NCBI GenBank assembly: GCA_001709035.1
Contig: LVKA01000011.1
Location: 682,001 to 746,000 of the forward strand
Direction of reading: 5' to 3'
Length of the DNA stretch: 64,000 bases
Origin: Candidatus Thiodiazotropha endoloripes
GTDB lineage: Bacteria > Pseudomonadota > Gammaproteobacteria > Chromatiales > Chromatiaceae
Positions 33,177-41,453 of this stretch are shown one piece after another. Positions within the stretch are counted from its first letter, which is position 1. Every line of letters begins with the position of its first letter. The translations under genes were made by a program, and so were the position numbers. Under the pieces are notes generated by a model that saw only the letters and a program-made list of their open reading frames with translations, made no database searches and had not been told where the DNA came from.

Positions 33177-35549
33177 ATGAGGCTGAAACAGATCGGGCGT
33201 TTTCAGGTGGGCAAAGAGCTGGGCTCCGGTAATCAGGGTACCGTTTATCTCTGCCACGACAGCCAGTTGGAACGCCAGGTAGCGATTAAGCTGCTCGACA
33301 AGGTATTGCAGGATGCTTCATTCCGCGATGAAGCACGCACCATGAGTAAGCTGCAGCATCCCAATATCGTTTCGATCTACGAGGTGGGTGAGCATCAGGG
33401 TACGCCATTTCTTGTCTTCGAATACGCTCAGGGCAAATTATTATCGGATCTTATTCAGGGTGACCCACTGGAGCTCCCTTTGGCGCTGAAGATCTTCGAG
33501 GGGCTGCTGGATGGAATGAGCCAGGCCCACCGGGCGGGGATCGTCCATCGGGATCTGAAGCCGTCAAATATCATCATCGGTGAAGATAAACAGCCGAAGA
33601 TCATGGACTTCGGAATCGCCAGATTGCTCTCTGAGGCGAAAGGTCCCGACAAACAGCTGATCGGCACACCCCGATATCTGGCTCCCGAGTATATCCAGGC
33701 CGGAGAAGTGGGTCCCCAGGCGGATGTGTTTGCCATGGGATTGATTCTGGACGAGATGTTGACCGGAATGCCGGTGTTCAGTGGCCAGAGTCAGCAGATC
33801 GTTATCGATGCCATTCTCAAGCTGGAGCCTAAGCCGCCGTCGCAGTTCAATTCCGCTGTTGATGAAAAACTCGACCGTTTTATCCTCAAGTCCCTGGAGA
33901 AGGATCCGGCACTGCGTTACAGCGATGCGCAGGAGATGCGGGATGCCTTCAAACAGATTTTCAAGTCGGCCGACGCCGAGCCGGCTTCCGATGTGGAGGC
34001 GAGCGGCACTGTCGATTTTTTATTGCGGCGGATGAAACGTAAGAGTGACTTTCCCGCTTTGTCCCAATCGGTTCGTAGCATCAATGCCATGTCGGATGTG
34101 AGCGATCGCAGTGTCAATCAGATGGCTGGTGTGATCGTTAAGGATTTCGCTTTAACCAACAAGATACTCAAGGTTGTCAACTCAGCTTACTACGGTCGGT
34201 TCTCCGGCCATATTGGAACCGTTTCCAGAGCAGTTGTGGTGCTTGGCACCCAGGCGATCCGCTCTTTGGCCGCTTCTTTGATATTTTTTGATCATATTGA
34301 GAATAAACAGCAGGCCGACTATCTCCGCGAGCTGGTCTCTTCTGCACTGTTTCGCGCCACCCTGGCACAGAATGTGGCTGATGAGATCGATCAGCAGGAG
34401 GCTGAGGAGTATTTCCTCACTGGCTTGCTCAGCGATCTCGGCAAAGTACTGGTTGCCTTCTATCTGCCGGAAGAGTCAAAAGAGGTCGAACGGTTGATCG
34501 AGGTTGAGAAAAAGGAGCCGGTTTCAGTACAGCACACCGTGCTTGGGGTCAGTTTTGAAACCATCGGTATTGAAATTGCCAAGCAGTGGAATTTTCCCAA
34601 ACCGTTAACCGACAGCCTGAAATCCTGGCAGGGAGATCACTCGCCGGTCAATCGGACTGAGAAACGTCGTTTGGTTTCCCTGTTTGCCGATGAGGCGATG
34701 AAGGTGATTGTCGAGAACGGCTCTGATGACAAGGCCGCGTTGGATGACCTGACGAAGAAATACTCCAAGAGCCTGAAGCTTGGCAGTAAGAAAGTGGCAA
34801 AGCTGACAAAGCAGTCTGTTGAGGATTTTCAGGAGTTGGCCGAGGCCATTGCAACCGATGTGTCGAGCAGTTTTGTCAAAAAACTGAAAGGTGGTCAGGA
34901 AACACCAGACAAGAGTGGTGCAAAAAAACGGGAAAAAACTGGGACAATCACTCAGGATGGTTTAGATAATACACAGATACTCGATGAGTCTACCCAGGCA
35001 ATCGATGAAAGGAGTGTAGAGCCTGCCGCGCATAGTGACGAGGATACTGAAGCACTGCTGATGGATGGTCTGCAGGAGGTTACCGGGATGCTGGTGGGAG
35101 ATCATAGCGTCTCTGAAATCTTCAATGTCGTATTGGAGACCATGTATCGGGCGGTCGGTTTTAAACGGGTGATCCTGGCGTTGCTGAATCCGAAACAGGG
35201 TGAGATGGTGGGGCGGCTTGGATTCGGCGACTCGGCCGATGATTTTACCAGGGCGTTTCACTTCTCCACCAAGTACCGGGTCGATGTCTTTCATGGCGCC
35301 ATGAAAAATGCGGTTGATGTCTATATTGCCGATGCCACGGATAAGAAAATACAGGGTGATATTCCTGACTGGTATAAAAAGATCTCAAAGGCGGGCTCCT
35401 TTTTGATCTTTCCCATTGTGGTCAATAAACGTGCCGTTGGTTTGATCTATGCGGACCATGCCAAGCCGCATGGGTTGGCGATCGATAAAAAGCGGTTGAA
35501 TCTGCTGAAGTCTTTGAGGAATCAGATAGTATTGGCGGTTAAATCTTGA
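33177..35549 (+). CDS. Ser/Thr protein kinase - HDOD - GAF fusion protein
   Basis: A 790-residue signalling protein. Residues about 8-265 are a complete Hanks-type kinase: GSGNQGTVYL loop, K38, catalytic HRDLKPSN (124-131) and DFG (144-146). Residues about 278-480 form an HDOD domain (LRRMKRKSDFPALSQSVRSIN, then LGKVLVAFYLPEE), a relative of HD phosphohydrolases that lacks clear metal-binding H-D pairs. After a charged linker, residues about 625-790 form a GAF domain (MVGDHSVSEIFNVVLETMYRAVGFKR...). No membrane helix, so cytosolic. It stands alone downstream of the hydrogenase operon, with 247 bases between. The combination suggests a regulator that senses a ligand through GAF and phosphorylates unknown targets. 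Confidence 0.88.
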   Translation: MRLKQIGRFQVGKELGSGNQGTVYLCHDSQLERQVAIKLLDKVLQDASFRDEARTMSKLQHPNIVSIYEVGEHQGTPFLVFEYAQGKLLSDLIQGDPLELPLALKIFEGLLDGMSQAHRAGIVHRDLKPSNIIIGEDKQPKIMDFGIARLLSEAKGPDKQLIGTPRYLAPEYIQAGEVGPQADVFAMGLILDEMLTGMPVFSGQSQQIVIDAILKLEPKPPSQFNSAVDEKLDRFILKSLEKDPALRYSDAQEMRDAFKQIFKSADAEPASDVEASGTVDFLLRRMKRKSDFPALSQSVRSINAMSDVSDRSVNQMAGVIVKDFALTNKILKVVNSAYYGRFSGHIGTVSRAVVVLGTQAIRSLAASLIFFDHIENKQQADYLRELVSSALFRATLAQNVADEIDQQEAEEYFLTGLLSDLGKVLVAFYLPEESKEVERLIEVEKKEPVSVQHTVLGVSFETIGIEIAKQWNFPKPLTDSLKSWQGDHSPVNRTEKRRLVSLFADEAMKVIVENGSDDKAALDDLTKKYSKSLKLGSKKVAKLTKQSVEDFQELAEAIATDVSSSFVKKLKGGQETPDKSGAKKREKTGTITQDGLDNTQILDESTQAIDERSVEPAAHSDEDTEALLMDGLQEVTGMLVGDHSVSEIFNVVLETMYRAVGFKRVILALLNPKQGEMVGRLGFGDSADDFTRAFHFSTKYRVDVFHGAMKNAVDVYIADATDKKIQGDIPDWYKKISKAGSFLIFPIVVNKRAVGLIYADHAKPHGLAIDKKRLNLLKSLRNQIVLAVKS

Positions 35550-36493
35550 GTTTATTCGTTCGCAAATGAGCGCAAACAAGAGTCGCGAGTTGTATTAGTG
35601 TTAGTTTGGATTGGCCCCATACAGTGGCATAAGCCATCATTGTTGTACGTTAACACAAAAAAATAGCGTAGTGGCTAAACAATATCTAGATTGCCTTTTT
35701 CTTTGGATTAAGAGCTTACAAATATCTGACGCTGCCCTATCTGGATATGGCAAAGGCCTCTATGTGGATTTGTCTGATAAATAGCTCTGAATTCATAGGT
35801 TTCCCATTATTGCTGGTGATAAGTAGCTATTTCTGGATTTAGTAAACGCTATTACATAGTTCGGTAGCAGAGTTATAGAATAAAGCTGCCTTTGATTTGT
35901 TGCGTTGCAATAGGCGGTTTTCGGCCATAGCGGACCAAGCGAATCACCTGGATGACAAGGCCCTGCATCCTTAAAGCAGACATTTTCCTAAAAGCCACTG
36001 ACTACTGACATCGTCCCTAAGCTGGCTACCCCAGTCTGAGCAAAATGACGCGAAGCGGCTAGATTTGGCTGCTTCGCTGTTTTATTCAAAAACATGAGGA
36101 GGGTTACAGACTCGGCGTGAGCTGGCGCGCCAGGTGTAACCCCTTTCCCGCAACGCTATACCGAGATCTGACAAAGTTATGGCCGGTTTAGCGTCCAGGG
36201 TACGGTTGCTCTCCGGCCAACGCAGGACATTCCTGATCTGCGAGCAGAGGTCGCCTACCTAGCCGAAGCAGTCCAAAGTCGGGGACGGCTTAATGACCGC
36301 TTTGTCACAAAATCGGACAATCAACCTTTTATTCCCTATCTAAATCATTAATGTGCTAAAATTGATCTTGTAATCCAGCCCGTGGATACCTTCCACAGAA
36401 ACCCAACTTAGTCGGGACTACTCGTTGACATTCGGCCAATTCTGGTCGGCACGATCCTGTCGCCTCTTCTGAGACTTAACTCGAGGAGTGACA
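35550..36493. other. Long non-coding region before the DUF1611-racemase module
   Basis: No gene is supported over 940 bases. Near 36050-36085 the sequence CGAAGCGGCTAG...GCTGCTTCGCTG can form a small hairpin followed by TTTTATT. Part of 36100-36330 has the base composition of coding DNA but no long frame, so it could be remains of a decayed gene. A possible promoter begins TTGACATTC at 36426. Confidence 0.45.
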
Positions 36494-37690
36494 ATGTTCA
36501 CAGTCCCGCTCTCCGCGCGTTCAATCGCGCCCCCAACTGATCCTAACCCTGTCGTCAGAAACGAAACGGCGAATTCCGTACAGCCTCAAATCAGTGGAGT
36601 CAAGCAGCCAATCTCCACTGCAATCGTCTATTGTGAAGCCAACTTTGGCGCTATCGACGGCAAGACCGCCAACGGGCTTGTGCGCCAATCGGAACGGTAT
36701 CAGATCCTCTCGGTCATCGACAGCGAACAGGCCGGTCTCGATGCCGGCATGGTTCTTGACGACGAGCCCAACGCAATTCCCATCTGCCGCGATCTGACCA
36801 GCGCACTGACACAGGCCGGCACTGTGCCCGATTACTTCATCTTCGGGATGGCGCCAGCCACAGGCATGCTGTCGATACACGAGCGCAGCCTCATACTTGA
36901 GGCCATGAGCCATGGGATGAGTATCGTCAACGGCCTGCATGAATTTTTAAACGACGATCCGATATTCGAAGCGGCATGTGTAGCGCACCAGGTAGAGATC
37001 CTGGATGTACGAAAACCCCGGGACAAGAAGGATTTGCGCATGTTCAGCAGTGCTATCGCCAATGTCAGCTGCCCACGTATCGCCGTTCTCGGCACCGACT
37101 GTGCCATTGGCAAGCGGACGACCGCCACCATCCTGACCCAGGCCCTCAACGAGCGTGGATTGAAAGCAGTGATGATCGGGACAGGCCAGACCGGTTTGAT
37201 CCAGGGTGCCCGTTACGGCATCGCGCTCGATGCCATCCCTTCACAATTCTGCGCCGGCGAGCTGGAAGCGACCATCGTCGAAGCATTCGAGATCGAAGAC
37301 CCCGACGTCATCATCATCGAAGGACAGGGTGCGCTGAGTCACCCGGCCTTTTCTTCTTCGTCTTTCATCCTCCGTGGCAGCTGCCCCAATGGCATTGTGT
37401 TGCAGCACGCACCGGGACGCAGCCAGCGCTGTGACTTCGATAACATGTCGATGCCGACACCGGCCTCTGAAATCAACCTCCTCCAGACCTTCGCCGATAC
37501 CAAGGTCATCGGCTTGACAATCAACCACGAGAACATGACTGACGACGAAGTCAGCGCAGCCATCACACAGTACGAGCGGGAGCTCAACATCCCGGCCACC
37601 GATGCGCTGACCCGGTCACCCGAGCGCCTGGTGGAGATGGTGCTTGCCGCGTTCCCGAAACTCGAGAAGCTGCTGCCCGCCGCCGCATGA
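36494..37690 (+). CDS. DUF1611 family protein (DgcN-like)
   Basis: A 398-residue cytosolic protein of the DUF1611 family. An N-terminal Rossmann-like half (about 40-160) is followed by a P-loop domain with GTDCAIGKRTTATIL (about 197-211) and an IIIEGQGALSHPAF block. The family includes DgcN, reported to act on D-glutamate in marine bacteria as an N-acetyltransferase; other members are uncharacterised. The frame opens with GTG at 36488, but ATG 36494 lies eight bases after GAGGAG and is preferred. Its stop overlaps the start of the racemase gene (ATGA), so the two work together. Codons end in C more often than in neighbouring genes, a hint of transfer. Confidence 0.87.
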   Translation: MFTVPLSARSIAPPTDPNPVVRNETANSVQPQISGVKQPISTAIVYCEANFGAIDGKTANGLVRQSERYQILSVIDSEQAGLDAGMVLDDEPNAIPICRDLTSALTQAGTVPDYFIFGMAPATGMLSIHERSLILEAMSHGMSIVNGLHEFLNDDPIFEAACVAHQVEILDVRKPRDKKDLRMFSSAIANVSCPRIAVLGTDCAIGKRTTATILTQALNERGLKAVMIGTGQTGLIQGARYGIALDAIPSQFCAGELEATIVEAFEIEDPDVIIIEGQGALSHPAFSSSSFILRGSCPNGIVLQHAPGRSQRCDFDNMSMPTPASEINLLQTFADTKVIGLTINHENMTDDEVSAAITQYERELNIPATDALTRSPERLVEMVLAAFPKLEKLLPAAA

Positions 37691-38805
37691 TGCCCGCGCC
37701 GCGGTTGGAGATCGATCTCGACAAGATCTACCACAACGCTCGCACGCTGGTTGAACGACTGGCCAGTCGTGGCATCTCGGTGACAGGCGTCTCGAAGGCG
37801 ACACTCGGCTCACCGGAGATCGCAGGCGTGTTTCTGCAGGCGGGTGTGAGTGCCCTCGGCGACTCTCGCATCGAGAATATCGAAGCGATGCGTTATGCAC
37901 AGGTACCCGCATCGATGACAATGATCCGTTCTCCAATGCTTAGCCAGGCGGAACGGGTCGTAAGACACGCCGATGTAAGTCTTAATACCGAAATTGAGGT
38001 TATCAGAAAACTATCGTTCGAAGCGCAGAAGGCAAATCGTAGGCATGGGGTCGTACTCATGGTCGAGCTGGGTGACCTCCGTGAAGGTATCATGCCCGAT
38101 GACCTGATAGACACCGTACGTGAGACCCTCAGCCTGCCGAACATCGTGTTCAAAGGTATCGGCACCAATCTCGCGTGCCGTAGCGGAGTGTCACCTGACA
38201 GCCGAAACATGGCGTTGCTATCCGAGCTGGTAGACTCTATCGAGGCGACATTCGGACTGACGGTAGACATTGTATCGGGCGGGAATTCTGCCAACATACA
38301 GTGGGTGTTCAGTGACACAGACACCGGACGGATCAACGATCTCCGCATGGGCGAATCGATCCTGCTTGGTTGTGAACCTCTTCATCGTACACCAATTGAT
38401 GGACTGCACACCGACGCCATCACCCTCATCGCCGAAGTGATCGAATCGAAGGTCAAGCCATCACGTCCAACGGGCGAAATTGCACAAACCGCGTTCGGAG
38501 AGAAGCCAACCACTACAGACCGTGGGCATATCATGCAAACCATCCTGGCCATTGGCATACAGGACATCGACCCGAGCGGCCTGCAATCACCTGCGGGGAC
38601 CGAGATCATTGGGGCCAGTAGTGACCACCTCCTCTTGGACTCTGGCAGCTATGGCCTATCCGTCGGCGCGGAAATGATGTTCCAGCTCAACTACAGCGCT
38701 CTGGTACGCGCCATGACTTCCCCTTTTGTCACCAAGATCGTCAAACACCATCGGGCGAGTATGGTACAGCAAGATTGGATTTCTGGGTTGCCCCGGGAAC
38801 AATAG
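37687..38805 (+). CDS. PLP-dependent alanine/ornithine racemase family protein
   Basis: A 372-residue fold-type III PLP enzyme. The PLP lysine is in GVSKATLGS near residue 36, early strands match IDLDKIYHNARTL, and later blocks include GDSRIENI and SGGNSANIQWV, the pattern of the Orr/YhfX-like branch of the alanine racemase family rather than of Alr itself. It would interconvert L- and D- forms of an amino acid or derivative. It is translationally coupled to the DUF1611 gene, so the pair probably handles one D-amino acid. In the described DgcN pathway the partner is an enolase-type racemase (DgcA); a PLP racemase here is a different solution. Confidence 0.87.
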   Translation: MMPAPRLEIDLDKIYHNARTLVERLASRGISVTGVSKATLGSPEIAGVFLQAGVSALGDSRIENIEAMRYAQVPASMTMIRSPMLSQAERVVRHADVSLNTEIEVIRKLSFEAQKANRRHGVVLMVELGDLREGIMPDDLIDTVRETLSLPNIVFKGIGTNLACRSGVSPDSRNMALLSELVDSIEATFGLTVDIVSGGNSANIQWVFSDTDTGRINDLRMGESILLGCEPLHRTPIDGLHTDAITLIAEVIESKVKPSRPTGEIAQTAFGEKPTTTDRGHIMQTILAIGIQDIDPSGLQSPAGTEIIGASSDHLLLDSGSYGLSVGAEMMFQLNYSALVRAMTSPFVTKIVKHHRASMVQQDWISGLPREQ

Positions 38806-39124
38806 ACACCTCCGGCGTATAACTCCTAATTACCATGCTATTAAGTGCCGGTTGCTGCCATTAATCCCGGTTCACTGGCCGTCCGCAATGGTTGCAAAGC
38901 CCTGGCTTGAGGGAACGAACCGTTCCGTATTCTGAAAAGCGGGAGGCCAGAAATTCTTCTGTAGTCGATCTTGGTAGCCTGCGAACTGAGAGAGTTATCA
39001 ATGTGATTTGCCTTTTGTTGTAGTATGAGCATTGATCTATATGCGGCAGCACAGATTCAAGCCATCGTAATTTAGATGTAGAACTCTGCCACTGATAAGG
39101 CAGAGTTCGCTTTAATACAACAGG
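38806..39124. other. Non-coding gap with a hairpin
   Basis: No gene is supported. GAACTCTGCC at 39081-39090 and GGCAGAGTTC at 39099-39108 form a perfect ten-base stem with an eight-base loop. It lies just downstream of the cold-shock pseudogene on the minus strand and may be its terminator, although no strong T run follows. Confidence 0.55.
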
Positions 39125-39333
39125 CTATATGGATACGACATTTTCCGCTTGAGGGCCTTTCTGGCCCGCGGTTTCGGTAAATTCAAACTTTTGACCGTCT
39201 GCCAGGTCGCGACGACCTTCACCAACGATTGAATGGAAAAGAACAAACAGGTCTTTTCCTGCTTCACGTTCGATAAAACATAACCTGTTGCACTGTCGAA
39301 CCACTTGACGGTTCCGGTTTGCCTTTCAGGCAT
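39125..39333 (-). pseudogene. Cold-shock protein gene broken by a one-base deletion
   Basis: The first 18 residues (MPERQTGTVKWFDSATGY) match CspA-type cold-shock proteins. The frame then changes: an intact gene would read GGT TTT ATC GAA, but the sequence has GTTTTATCGAA, one G short. In the shifted frame the rest is perfect (FIEREAGKDLFVLF, GQKFEFTETAGQKGPQAENVV) to a stop at 39125, giving the usual length of about 69 residues. As read, the first frame gives a 73-residue nonsense tail. Either the gene is inactive or the base is missing by sequencing error; the otherwise perfect distal half favours a recent event. Confidence 0.85.
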
Positions 39334-39860
39334 CTGTAAATACCTCAAACAAAATAAAATATATCCGCCTTTGAGAGCGGTCATTCAGCACAAATCTTGG
39401 AAAAACACTTTGAAGCTTGATTCGGGTGAAACTGTTGAGAAAACAGCGAATATAAGACGAAATAGGCAGGACTAGGATCTTAAAGGGTGTTCACCATTAT
39501 ACAGTTTAGTACTGAATTGCAAATCGGATATATTATACAACCACTGGATGATTATTTGAGCAATGCATGTATTAACAAGGAATGAGACTGGGGTCTGGCG
39601 GTTAATTTCCAGATAAGCCAAGGCGTATTTCCAGAGAAAATAAAAAGCTATTCGGCATGACTTCAACTATAATCGTTGTATTGCGATGTTTTATGGCAAA
39701 TGATTAAGCCATATTTCACTGTAAAGACACACACAAATTCGGAATACAAAAGCTGAAAGTAAATATATTGCTTTATCCTATTGCAACCCGGTGCAACATT
39801 TTTTCTCATAGGTGCTTTAGCCGCAATTGGATGATGCGGTATCAGTAAACAGGCCTCGTC
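39334..39860. other. AT-rich non-coding region
   Basis: No gene is supported. The region is clearly richer in A and T than the genes around it. Two open frames on the minus strand (39472-39666 and 39663-39911) have no domain and one runs into the DUF1488 gene. The 5' leader of the cold-shock gene lies at its left end. Confidence 0.45.
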
Positions 39861-40160
39861 ATGCAGTTTAACCGCAAAAAAATAACCATTACAGACGATA
39901 CAGTAATTCATTTTCCAGGGTACGAGTCATGGAATAGCATGGCAGAAATGGCGACCGTTGCAGCGGATGTCAACAAAGAGCGTGTACTCTGTAGAGTATC
40001 GTTGAATATATTGGAAGATAAATTTGGTGTTATGGATGAAACACCGATCAGATGTGTCGCTCATCACCGCGCCGTTATACAAGAGGCGGCGAGAAGGTTG
40101 ATTCAGAGCGAGTCTTTCGAGGATGATGGGTCAATACTGATTCGTTCAGGCGATCTATGA
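39861..40160 (+). CDS. DUF1488 family protein
   Basis: A 99-residue cytosolic protein with the DUF1488 pattern: VIHFPGYESWNSM near the start, CRVSLNILEDKFG in the middle, and AVIQEAARRLI near the end. The function of this small family is unknown; members are common in proteobacteria. It is isolated between AT-rich non-coding DNA and the oppositely directed NYN gene. Confidence 0.85.
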   Translation: MQFNRKKITITDDTVIHFPGYESWNSMAEMATVAADVNKERVLCRVSLNILEDKFGVMDETPIRCVAHHRAVIQEAARRLIQSESFEDDGSILIRSGDL

Positions 40161-40213
40161 CAGAAATATCCGGTACTCCTTAGTAGATCAATTTTCACTG
40201 CTTTGTGTTCCGA

Positions 40214-41032
40214 CTACGTGACGCTCTTGATCATGTAGCCACCGGATTTTTCATCAGCTTCCAAGATCACTAAATTTCTTTCCTGTGCCTCTTCAAGCAG
40301 CGCATTGAAGGTGCTGAAGCCATGGTATCGCTCACTGAAACCGGGTTTACGACGCTTCAAGGTTTGCTTGACCATGGAGCCCCATACTTTCCCTCTTTCT
40401 CCGCGTTCCTGAATCAGATCTTCTACCGTGGCGGCAACCAGGTCCAGTGCTTCCTGCTTTCTTTGCTCCTCTTCACTAGGTTGCTTCTTTGAGATTTGCT
40501 TTTTAACGGTTTTTTTGCTGGTATTTTTACGCCGGCTTTGGCTGGGCTTCTTGCTATCTCTCACCAGATCGTCATAGAAGATAAACTCATCGCAGTTGGC
40601 AGTAAGTAGGTCTGAAGTGGAGTTCTTGACGCCGACACCAATTACAACCTTGTTGTTTTCGCGTAACTTACTGACGAGGGGGGAGAAGTCAGAGTCTCCA
40701 CTGATAATGACGAAAGTGTCGAGATGAAGCTTGGTGTAGCATAGGTCCAGGGCGTCAACCACCATCCGGATGTCGGCCGAGTTCTTGCCTGACTGGCGCA
40801 CGTGGGGAATCTCTATCAATTCGAATGCCGCTTCGTGCATGGTTGCTTTGAACTCTTTATAGCGATCCCAATCACAGTAGGCCTTTTTTACAACGATATT
40901 GCCTTTCAGCAATAAACGCTCAAGAACTTTCTGAATTTTAAAGGCTGCATAGTTGGCATCACGCACCCCCAATGCAACATTCTCAAAGTCACAGAAGATG
41001 GCCATATTTTGGGTTGGGTTCGATTCAGGCAT
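40214..41032 (-). CDS. NYN-domain (LabA/DUF88-like) protein with OST-HTH/LOTUS domain
   Basis: A 272-residue protein. The N-terminal NYN domain (about 8-160) is a PIN-like nuclease fold; its likely metal-binding aspartates are in FCDFENVAL, NSADIRMVVDALD and SGDSDFSPLV. A lysine-rich linker (about 165-190) leads to a C-terminal OST-HTH/LOTUS RNA-binding domain (about 195-272, ending GGYMIKSVT). The combination suggests an RNA-cleaving or RNA-binding role; targets unknown. Normal architecture for this family, and it stands alone. Confidence 0.87.
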   Translation of the reverse strand: MPESNPTQNMAIFCDFENVALGVRDANYAAFKIQKVLERLLLKGNIVVKKAYCDWDRYKEFKATMHEAAFELIEIPHVRQSGKNSADIRMVVDALDLCYTKLHLDTFVIISGDSDFSPLVSKLRENNKVVIGVGVKNSTSDLLTANCDEFIFYDDLVRDSKKPSQSRRKNTSKKTVKKQISKKQPSEEEQRKQEALDLVAATVEDLIQERGERGKVWGSMVKQTLKRRKPGFSERYHGFSTFNALLEEAQERNLVILEADEKSGGYMIKSVT

Positions 41033-41453
41033 TGGTCACTGTCCTGGTATAGGTCTTCCTACCTGTAGAATAGCCAACTTAACCGTTGTTTGTCGGTATC
41101 ACAAGAAAAATAGTATCCTCATGTAACGGTTGATACTGTTGAATCGTTAACCTTGTGCATAGATCTGATTTTTTCACAGACGATTTTTTGAATTCAGTTT
41201 TGGCATCAAGGATCATGTGTGGGCGTTTGCTCAGGTCGCTAAGCAGAAATCGGTTCTTTCCGTTAGTAGTTTGCATTCGGGATGAGATGAAGTATATCAG
41301 AGCGACTTGTCCTGTCCGAGGTTAACCATATCTGGCGTAACTGTTTTTTACAGCCCTGAAATGAAGCACCGGATTACAGATGGTGTCTCTGTAACCCGGT
41401 GCTGAGTGCCAACCAATCGGTTGTTGGTGCAAATCCTTTTGCGTTGGTCTTTA
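41033..41453. other. Non-coding gap with a large hairpin
   Basis: No gene is supported. AGCACCGGATTACAGA (41365-41380) and TCTGTAACCCGGTGCT (41388-41403) form a 16-base stem with one mismatch. It lies about 50 bases after the stop of the Ig-like protein gene on the minus strand and is probably its terminator; there is no long T run. Confidence 0.6.

Noticed and set aside
35550-36493. Possible riboswitch or tRNA in the long gap before the DUF1611 gene
   Set aside because: No cloverleaf or known aptamer core could be recognised by eye.
41079-41276. 65-codon frame upstream of the NYN gene
   Set aside because: No domain, and it lies in gene-free DNA without a ribosome-binding site.
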